A program made the position numbers and the translations under genes. The notes beneath the pieces were generated by a model. That model worked only from the letters and a program-made list of their open reading frames with translations. It had not been told where the DNA came from and ran no database searches. A stretch of 26,194 nt of DNA from an uncultured Christensenella sp. (GTDB lineage: Bacteria > Bacillota > Clostridia > Christensenellales > UBA3700), in the NCBI GenBank assembly GCA_910584635.1, contig CAJUBA010000019.1:5799-31992 (forward strand), in the 5' to 3' direction. Position 1 is the first letter of the stretch; each line of letters opens with the position of its first letter. This document shows positions 21,309 to 26,194 of the stretch, piece after piece.

Positions 21309-22535
21309 GTGATAGTCATATATATGAACTCTGAGGGGACGGCGCAGAAAGTGTCGCCCTCTCAAATTTATCAAGGAAGCAACCAAAGTAGCGTAACGGT
21401 GTTTGCAAACGTGCCTACTACAACGGCGATGAGCATTGCTTTCAAACTGCCCGACGGGACGAATACGTCGTATTATCCTATGACGTATATACCCAACTCG
21501 GACGGCTTGGCGCAGTATGAGTTCACGCTCAATGCAAGTCTTACACAGAAAGCAGGTCAAGCGGCGATAGCGTTGATGGCAGTATTTAGCGACGGACGGC
21601 AGACTTCTCAACTTATAGCGTTTGAGATAGAGCCTAGCGTATTGCCCGAACTTCCGCCGTCTGTGGACGAAAGCGCGTACGAACTTATTATGCAGTATTT
21701 GCAGAAAGACAGAGAAGACATAACCGCGATTCAAAGTCAGATAAACGATATTCAAGAAACAGCGGACAATGCGGAAACTGCGGCTAATAACGCCGTCGAA
21801 ACAGCGAACGCGGCAAAGGCGACAGCGGACGGATTGGCGGAGAGTATCGCGCAGGCAAATACGAAAGCGGACAACGCCGTCGCTACGGCTAATCAGGCGG
21901 AAGCAACGGCAAACGACGCTAAAACGACGGCAGACGGACTGGCAGACAGTATCGCTCAAGCGAACGCTAAGTCGGATAACGCAGTGGCGACAGCAAACGA
22001 AGCAAAAGAGATTGCGCAAGAAGCGTTGGACCAAGCAAAGACAACAGGAACGCAGGTAGAAGTAAATGGTGTATTTGCGGAGAAGATCTTGTTTGATTCC
22101 GACCCGCAAACGCAGATAAACGAGAGAGTAAAAGAAAGCGATTTGTTCGACTTAGTATATCCAGTAGGAAGCGTCTACATATCCGCTTTGGAAACGTCGC
22201 CGGCAAGTATTTTCGGCGGAACGTGGGAGCAGATTCAGGGCAGATTCTTGATTGGAGCGAATGGGACTTATCCGCTTGGAAGTACTGGCGGAAACGCGCA
22301 ACACTTTCATCAAGCAGGAAGTCTTTACGCGCAACTTTCAGCGCAGTCTAGTGGTAGCGTAGCGTTCAATTATATAACAAGCGTAACTTACAGTTCGCGT
22401 TACAGATTCATAACCGAGCGAGGAGAAGAATACGTAGCAGGACAAACCGACGGCGTATCGGTAGCCGGAGCGACAGCGAATGCAAATGCTTTACCGCCTT
22501 ACCTAGCGGTTAATATTTGGAAAAGAACGGCTTAA
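21309..22535 (+). CDS. BppU-like receptor-binding tail fibre with Gp10-type tip
   Basis: The start is GTG at 21309 after AGGAGGT. The 408-aa protein has an N-terminal BppU-like Ig domain (about residues 1-110; MSIAFKLPDGTNTSYYPMTY, then AGQAAIALMAVFSDGRQTSQ). A trimeric coiled coil follows (130-245) with two near-identical 35-residue units beginning TADGLA at 172 and 207. The C-terminal tip domain starts LVYPVGSVYISALETSPASI and FGGTWEQIQGRFLIGA (283-317), like the baseplate Gp10/tail collar C-domain. GGNAQHFHQ (328-336) may bind metal, as in gp12/collar tips. The end LPPYLAVNIWKRTA is typical for this group. It likely contacts the host surface. Confidence 0.82.
   Translation: MIVIYMNSEGTAQKVSPSQIYQGSNQSSVTVFANVPTTTAMSIAFKLPDGTNTSYYPMTYIPNSDGLAQYEFTLNASLTQKAGQAAIALMAVFSDGRQTSQLIAFEIEPSVLPELPPSVDESAYELIMQYLQKDREDITAIQSQINDIQETADNAETAANNAVETANAAKATADGLAESIAQANTKADNAVATANQAEATANDAKTTADGLADSIAQANAKSDNAVATANEAKEIAQEALDQAKTTGTQVEVNGVFAEKILFDSDPQTQINERVKESDLFDLVYPVGSVYISALETSPASIFGGTWEQIQGRFLIGANGTYPLGSTGGNAQHFHQAGSLYAQLSAQSSGSVAFNYITSVTYSSRYRFITERGEEYVAGQTDGVSVAGATANANALPPYLAVNIWKRTA
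21822..22010 (+). repeat. 105-bp coiled-coil repeat in the fibre gene
   Basis: Two units of 35 codons begin at 21822 and 21927, each encoding TADGLA(E/D)SIAQAN followed by (K)xDNAVATAN. The protein copies are nearly identical, while the DNA copies differ at many third positions, so the duplication is not recent. Five heptads per unit suits a parallel trimeric coiled coil, and unit number would set fibre length. Confidence 0.75.
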
Positions 22536-22547
22536 AGGAGAATAGAT

Positions 22548-22997
22548 ATGAAAGTATTTAACGAAGAAAAAACAAGGCAATTAGAAGCAAACGAAATCAA
22601 TCTCAAAGACGGCTATCTAAGACCGGATAAAATGGTTGTTGCTCATCATGACGCGACGGAAGCAATACCCGAACAAGGACACTATGAAACCGTAGCGGAG
22701 TATCCTAACGGAGGTAAAGATATTAAATGGATTGTCGACGTTCCGGGTGTAGACGCCAAAGATGCATACGACGAATACGAAGAGATACAAGTCTACGTAT
22801 TGTATACGGCAGAAGAAAAGCAACGCTTGTATGAGAATAAGGTAGACAGTCTTATACGCTCAAAATACACGCTGTCGCAGGAGTTGGCGATACTCCGTCA
22901 GCAAGAGAGCAAGAGCGACGAATACAAAGCGTATTTCGACTTCTGCGAGCAGTGTAAAATAAACGCGAGAAAGGAGATATACGGCGATGAGATTTAA
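22548..22997 (+). CDS. Tail accessory protein following the fibre gene
   Basis: This 149-aa protein has an N-terminal beta part (DGYLRPDKMVVAHHDATEAI, then QGHYETVAEYPNGGKDIKWI) and a helical C-terminus (YTAEEKQRLYENKVDSLIRS, then a conserved-looking CEQCKINARKEIYGDEI end). Phages often carry a small gene with a helical C-terminal part directly after the fibre, acting as a fibre assembly chaperone or baseplate cap. I do not recognise the family. It has AAAGGAG upstream and overlaps the next gene by 11 bp. Confidence 0.6.
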   Translation: MKVFNEEKTRQLEANEINLKDGYLRPDKMVVAHHDATEAIPEQGHYETVAEYPNGGKDIKWIVDVPGVDAKDAYDEYEEIQVYVLYTAEEKQRLYENKVDSLIRSKYTLSQELAILRQQESKSDEYKAYFDFCEQCKINARKEIYGDEI

Positions 22998-23511
22998 GAT
23001 AGTAGGAGCGACGGCGCGTCCGATAGAGCGAGAAGTAGTCTTTCTCGAAAACGGCGCGCTTGTTTTGGAGATAGAAGGACTGAAAAGTTCGAACAACATA
23101 TTATACGCTCGCGTCAAGAGCAAGACGTACGAAACCGCAATAAAAGACGGCAAAGCAAAAATTCCCCGTTCGGCATTATCGAGCGGGGTTTTGTATTGCG
23201 AGATAGTAGGGTATTCTGCAAGCGGACAAGCGGAGAATAAAATAGTTTTTACGCCTATCGAAATAGCGTCGGCGTATTCGCAAGTGTCCGAGCCGTTGGT
23301 AGCGTATCCGCAGGTAGATAAAGTCTTGCAAGATATGTCAAGGATACTCGAAGAAGTCGAAGAACTTCGGAAAAGTTATGAGCAAAAGTACGAAGAAGTA
23401 AAGAAGCAACAAGAGCAGTCGCTTGAATTGCTCAATAAAATTTCTAAGTCTTACAACTTGGGAATATCCCTGTTTAACAGCAACGAAAAACAAAAAGGAG
23501 AAGAAAAATGA
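22987..23511 (+). CDS. BppU-domain baseplate protein with coiled coil
   Basis: This 174-aa protein has a beta-rich N-terminal domain (about 1-90; LENGALVLEIEGLKSSNNIL, then AKIPRSALSSGVLYCEIVGY) resembling the Ig-like BppU/upper-baseplate fold. A long coiled coil follows (VDKVLQDMSRILEEVEELRK and SYEQKYEEVKKQQEQSLELL). It is probably a second fibre-adaptor or upper baseplate protein. It is coupled to both neighbours by overlaps (11 bp before, ATGA after). Its end carries the AAAAGGAG ribosome binding site of the membrane protein downstream. Confidence 0.6.
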   Translation: MRFKIVGATARPIEREVVFLENGALVLEIEGLKSSNNILYARVKSKTYETAIKDGKAKIPRSALSSGVLYCEIVGYSASGQAENKIVFTPIEIASAYSQVSEPLVAYPQVDKVLQDMSRILEEVEELRKSYEQKYEEVKKQQEQSLELLNKISKSYNLGISLFNSNEKQKGEEK

Positions 23512-24080
23512 CTAAAATCAGAAAAAGTACAAAGGTACTCGCAATCGTAGCAACAATACTAGTAATAGCGTTTTCGATAATGCTTGTTATGGCATTTGGA
23601 GAAGATGCTTACGCGGAAGAAGAACTAATCTCGACAGAAGATAACGTAGTAATAGAATCCGAAGAACCTACCGCAGACGGCGGGAATTGGCTTGCAGAAA
23701 ACTGGAAGATACTCATAGAAATATTTACAGGTAGCGCAGGGGTGGCGCTTGTCGGCACAATTATTAAGGTTATTGGCAAGATTTCCACATTGAAAAAGGA
23801 GTTGGGCAATACAAAGTCTGACAATACGGCGATAAAGAGCGCTTTTAACGACATAGTTGACGAGATAGAAGATTTGAAGACTAAACTCAAAGACGTACAT
23901 ACGCAATGCTTTGAGATGTGGAATTCGGTAGCGGACAGCGGCAAAAAGAGTTCGGCGGTACTTACTATACTTGAAAGACTTATTTCGTCAAGCGATCTTC
24001 CTGCCGAAACAAAAGTTGCGTTGCAAGGCGTAATAAACAAGGCAGATGAAAAGGAGAATAACGCAAATGACGAAGAATAA
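23508..24080 (+). CDS. Two-span membrane protein with coiled coil, lysis-region
   Basis: This 190-aa protein has a basic N-terminus and a hydrophobic span (residues 9-30) followed by DAYA-EEE at 33-39, which looks like a signal peptidase site (A-Y-A). An acidic linker of ~25 residues follows. A second span (about 67-90, ILIEIFTGSAGVALVGTIIK) leads into a coiled coil (93-130) and a helical acidic end. The order signal peptide, second span, coiled coil is compatible with a holin partner or a spanin-like or envelope-tethered protein, but no family is recognised. It is the first of three consecutive membrane genes after the baseplate, the usual place of lysis genes. Confidence 0.55.
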   Translation: MTKIRKSTKVLAIVATILVIAFSIMLVMAFGEDAYAEEELISTEDNVVIESEEPTADGGNWLAENWKILIEIFTGSAGVALVGTIIKVIGKISTLKKELGNTKSDNTAIKSAFNDIVDEIEDLKTKLKDVHTQCFEMWNSVADSGKKSSAVLTILERLISSSDLPAETKVALQGVINKADEKENNANDEE

Positions 24081-24480
24081 GCAAGGGACGATAATCTACT
24101 ATATCGGAATGACTGTGTCCGTGCTTGCGCCGTTGATAACCGCCATGACGCAATTTCCGATATGGACGGAGAAAGTCCCTAAGTCGCAACTTGGCGGTAT
24201 GTTTGTATTTACTGCGTTGTTGTCTTGCATACCGTTTTTGAAACACATAAAAATGCAACTGAAAACGCCGTCGGCGGTAACGGTATGGACGTTGCTTTTC
24301 GTGATATGTTGGGCAATGAACAAGATAATCACGCAGTTGTATTTGATTGCTTTAGTCGGAATGATAGCAAACGTCGTCGGCGCGATACTGTGCGCCGTCG
24401 GCAACTATCTACGTCGCCCGCGCACGCGTAATAATAATCAATATATAGAGAACAAGGAGAACGAAGATGAACAGATTTGA
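24067..24480 (+). CDS. Four-span membrane protein, candidate holin
   Basis: The ATG at 24067 is chosen because AAGGAG at 24050-24055 is 11 bp upstream; an in-frame ATG at 24046 precedes that site. The 137-aa product has hydrophobic stretches at about residues 9-29, 44-60, 71-90 and 92-115, and a strongly basic then acidic C-terminus (RRPRTRNNN to NEDEQI). Size, multiple spans, charged tail and position after the baseplate genes suggest a holin. It is somewhat large for one and no holin family motif is recognised. It overlaps both neighbours by 14 bp. Confidence 0.55.
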   Translation: MTKNKQGTIIYYIGMTVSVLAPLITAMTQFPIWTEKVPKSQLGGMFVFTALLSCIPFLKHIKMQLKTPSAVTVWTLLFVICWAMNKIITQLYLIALVGMIANVVGAILCAVGNYLRRPRTRNNNQYIENKENEDEQI

Positions 24481-25393
24481 AGAGAAATCCGAGAATATAG
24501 ACAATTCGCCGTTGGTAAGGAAATTCCCCATCAAGGAAGCGATGGGATACATAATCAACGCTTTTTTGATAGTAATACTTACGCTTGCGCTGTATGCGAA
24601 GATAGACAGTTCATTTGACGTTAACTGGGGAGAAGTCGGGTTTGAACTCGTTCTTATCTATATGGTAAGCGCGATAGTATATACAAACTCGCTTTCGCTT
24701 GGTAAACTTAATGGACAGAAACGAAAAGAATATCAGGACGCATACGAGAGTTGCACAGAAGCGATAGCGAAACTTGCAGAAAATAAATATATAGAGAAAA
24801 TCGACGAATTTTGTATAGAGCGACAGCAAATAGACTTAGACGCGCGCAAAAGAATCGCACTTAGTTCGGCGCATATACCTTATGATAAATATATAACGGA
24901 GTATGCCGACAAGGGCATAAAGGAACTAAGGGCGCTTAAAAAGCCGCTGTCAGAGAACGAGAGCAAGGCAAGACCGCTATTTAATAAAGTACAACTAAGA
25001 GCGTTGATAAGAGTAATGTACATGAAGCCGCATAAATTATCTTCACAAGCGCTTACTAAGCCTATGAACGCTCGAACGGAAGAATTTATTGAAAACTCGG
25101 CGAAGATAGAGCGTCAGGCTATCGCAAGAAAACTTATTACGTCTTTTGTAACGACGTTTGTCGTTGTAAATTTCAGTATAGAAATAGTCAACGCATTTTC
25201 ATACAAGACGGTTGTCGAGAGCATAGTCCGCCTAATACCTATCCTTTGGAGTTGGATAAGTGGACAGTTTGCGGGATACAATATATCCATAAACAGCAAG
25301 ATCGCCGAGTTCAACGACAAGACGACACTTTGCAATCAAGCCGATAATTGGCTAAACGAGCATTACGGAAAGGGGGTGGAGAGTATGAACTAG
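24467..25393 (+). CDS. Membrane protein with two pairs of spans, unknown
   Basis: This 308-aa protein has two N-terminal spans (about 25-44 and 58-76) and two C-terminal spans (about 222-243 and 252-274), separated by a helical soluble region of ~145 residues rich in Glu, Lys and Arg (SCTEAIAKLAENKYIEKIDE, then CIERQQIDLDARKRIALSSA). No enzyme motif is seen. It ends the late operon, 50 bp before a strong terminator. The place normally held by an endolysin is occupied by this gene. It might serve in lysis, DNA entry or host membrane modification; nothing in the sequence decides. Two tight ribosome binding cues (AAGGAGAA) precede the ATG. Confidence 0.6.
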   Translation: MNRFEEKSENIDNSPLVRKFPIKEAMGYIINAFLIVILTLALYAKIDSSFDVNWGEVGFELVLIYMVSAIVYTNSLSLGKLNGQKRKEYQDAYESCTEAIAKLAENKYIEKIDEFCIERQQIDLDARKRIALSSAHIPYDKYITEYADKGIKELRALKKPLSENESKARPLFNKVQLRALIRVMYMKPHKLSSQALTKPMNARTEEFIENSAKIERQAIARKLITSFVTTFVVVNFSIEIVNAFSYKTVVESIVRLIPILWSWISGQFAGYNISINSKIAEFNDKTTLCNQADNWLNEHYGKGVESMN

Positions 25394-25443
25394 GAAGAGA
25401 GTTACATATACCTTTTTTGTTGTTATTTTATTATGAAGAGATG

Positions 25444-25469
25444 GGCGGGGAGAAATCCCCGCCTTTTTT
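25444..25469 (+). terminator. Strong intrinsic terminator of the late operon
   Basis: GGCGGGGA (25444-25451) pairs perfectly with TCCCCGCC (25456-25463) around a GAAA tetraloop, followed by six T. It separates the structural operon from the independently promoted gene at 25535. The loop type is the same as in the terminators at 11974 and 14172. Confidence 0.95.
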
Positions 25470-25470
25470 C

Positions 25471-25499
25471 TTGCCATATATTTTTATATGTGATATTAT
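25471..25499 (+). promoter_or_regulatory. Promoter for the ADP-ribosyltransferase-like gene
   Basis: TTGCCA (25471-25476) and TATTAT (25494-25499), each one mismatch from consensus, are 17 bp apart. They begin immediately after the terminator T-run. A further TATAAT lies at 25510-25515 without a good -35. The leader to the ATG at 25535 is about 29 nt and contains AAGGG 8 bp before the start. Confidence 0.7.
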
Positions 25500-25534
25500 A
25501 TTACATAGTTATAATATTTACAAGGGATAAAACT

Positions 25535-26050
25535 ATGAATATAAAAAATTTATTGATAGGATACCATGGTACTAATTTAGAAAATTCTCAAAAAATAATT
25601 CAAAAGAAACGTTTTTATTATTCAAATAGTAAAACAGAGTGGCTTGGGGAAGGTATATACTTTTATTTTAGAGAACAAGACGCGCAGGATTGGGCGAGAA
25701 AAAAATATGCAGAAAAGGCTATTGTTTTATGTGCTTATATAAAATTGGATGGAGGATTTATAGACTTAGATACAAAGCATGGTAAACAAATTATAGAAGC
25801 AAGTAAATATAAATTAGTCAATGAATACAATATTAAGAAATCGAATATTGAAGAAAACCAATGTACATTAATGAACTTTATTTGGAATGAGTATCACAAT
25901 TGTAAAATGATTATAGGTTTATTTCCGCTTGAAAGGTCTATATTTCCAACATTATCTGACGGACGCACTAAGCGTAGAGAATTTTGCATTAGAGATAAAA
26001 GGATGATAAAGTCGGTCGTTATGTTAAATAGAAAAAAGAGCAAAAGGTAG
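25535..26050 (+). CDS. PARP-like ADP-ribosyltransferase-fold protein (moron)
   Basis: The ATG at 25535 is chosen because it follows AAGGG and a clear promoter; a longer frame from 25433 runs through the terminator and is rejected. The 171-aa product carries YHGT (10-13), WLGEGIYF (36-43) with A-x-x-W-A shortly after (50-54), and REFCIRD (148-154). This spacing fits the His-Tyr-Glu triad of diphtheria-toxin/PARP-type ADP-ribosyltransferases: His11, Tyr42 and Glu149. Small proteins with YHGT and GxGIYF motifs are widespread, mostly uncharacterised, and some ADP-ribosyltransferases act in toxin-antitoxin or anti-phage systems. No antitoxin partner is visible inside the window. The gene is very A+T-rich compared with the phage core, suggesting recent acquisition. 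Activity and target are inference. Confidence 0.7.
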   Translation: MNIKNLLIGYHGTNLENSQKIIQKKRFYYSNSKTEWLGEGIYFYFREQDAQDWARKKYAEKAIVLCAYIKLDGGFIDLDTKHGKQIIEASKYKLVNEYNIKKSNIEENQCTLMNFIWNEYHNCKMIIGLFPLERSIFPTLSDGRTKRREFCIRDKRMIKSVVMLNRKKSKR

Positions 26051-26097
26051 CAGGTTTAAGGTACAAAGTTTCTAAAATGTTACTAAAAATAACATAA

Positions 26098-26165
26098 ATA
26101 CAATATGTTGAGAAAATATTTATAATATAATACAATATATTGTGTATAAAAATATTCAATATAGT
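26098..26165 (+). promoter_or_regulatory. Promoter with repeated palindromic operator-like boxes
   Basis: The 144-bp segment after the last gene has no ORF I can support. It holds TTGAGA (26108-26113) and TACAAT (26131-26136), 17 bp apart, a reasonable promoter reading out of the window. The box ATACAATATRTTG occurs at 26098-26110 and 26130-26142, 32 bp apart (about three helical turns). The second copy contains the perfect palindrome ACAATATATTGT and covers the -10. A weaker copy, TATTCAATATAGT, is at 26153-26165. This looks like repressor control of a downstream gene. Confidence 0.5.
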
Positions 26166-26194
26166 ACGACAAGTACACTGGGCGGTTCGACCTA

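Noticed and set aside
21294..22109. 271-aa ORF on the minus strand
   Set aside because: It is the antisense shadow of the fibre gene; its composition is dominated by Arg, Cys, Leu and Val, with no ribosome binding site and no domain.
25348..25530. 60-aa plus-strand ORF spanning the end of the membrane gene and the terminator
   Set aside because: It runs through a strong terminator in another frame of a supported gene, with no ribosome binding site.
25433..25534. N-terminal extension of the ADP-ribosyltransferase gene with a hydrophobic segment
   Set aside because: The extended frame runs through the terminator hairpin and the promoter, and the internal ATG at 25535 has its own ribosome binding site.
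26165..26194. tRNA 3' end or attachment site (GGCGGTTCGACC)
   Set aside because: It has a GGTTCGA core, but the following bases do not complete a T-stem and the sequence stops; there is not enough to call it.

Overview
The window is one contiguous stretch of a tailed double-stranded DNA phage or prophage (Caudoviricetes), most likely from a low-to-moderate G+C Bacillota/Clostridia host, probably an uncultured gut lineage. The evidence is the strong AAAGGAG-type ribosome binding sites, heavy use of ATA isoleucine codons, the standard genetic code, and a set of families typical of Bacillota prophages (Gp157, ERF, DUF6291-like, ArpU-position regulator, minor capsid 2, BppU-like tail proteins). 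No integrase, lysogeny repressor or recognisable endolysin lies in the window. Whether it is a prophage or a free phage cannot be decided from it; prophage is more likely because it carries moron-like cargo.

Layout, almost all on the + strand. (1) Positions 1-3628 are the early recombination and replication module: a cysteine-rich hexapeptide-repeat protein, a small ORF, Gp157, ERF single-strand annealing protein, a NinB-like protein, an HNH-type zinc protein, SSB, and a DUF6291-like replication-associated protein. (2) Positions 3625-6120 hold a C5-cytosine DNA methyltransferase whose motifs are in permuted order. It is bracketed by two different HNH homing endonucleases. The upstream one sits between a vestigial copy of the methyltransferase start and the working gene; the downstream one is fused to a phage protein. 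(3) Positions 6124-7197 hold small conserved genes ending with a helix-turn-helix regulator in the usual place of the late activator. (4) A 200-bp gene-free gap carries a candidate late promoter and a hairpin. (5) Positions 7397-15613 are the packaging and head module: TerS, TerL, portal, minor capsid 2, scaffold, major capsid protein with an Ig-like tail, and three connector or head-completion proteins. Two intrinsic terminators with GAAA loops flank the scaffold-capsid pair.

(6) Positions 15615-22997 are the tail module, and it is unusual. There is no long tape measure; the only candidate is a 154-aa glycine-rich protein. It is followed by a 219-aa protein whose C-terminal half looks like a polyvalent-protein or BECR-type effector domain, then by a compact structured RNA-like element. 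The tail hub gene (Tal-like) appears to be split: an 85-aa N-terminal domain, then an inverted membrane-protein gene with its own promoter, then the 869-aa remainder. A BppU-like receptor-binding fibre and accessory baseplate proteins follow.

(7) Positions 23508-25393 hold three consecutive membrane proteins, the likely site of the holin. A perfect intrinsic terminator closes the late operon. (8) Beyond it lies an independently promoted, A+T-rich gene with a PARP-like ADP-ribosyltransferase signature, probably a moron with toxin or defence function. The window ends in an A+T-rich control region with repeated palindromic operator-like boxes over a promoter.

The points most worth a second look are the split tail gene with its inverted cargo, the structured element and effector gene just upstream of it, the homing-endonuclease-disrupted permuted methyltransferase, and the terminal ADP-ribosyltransferase.
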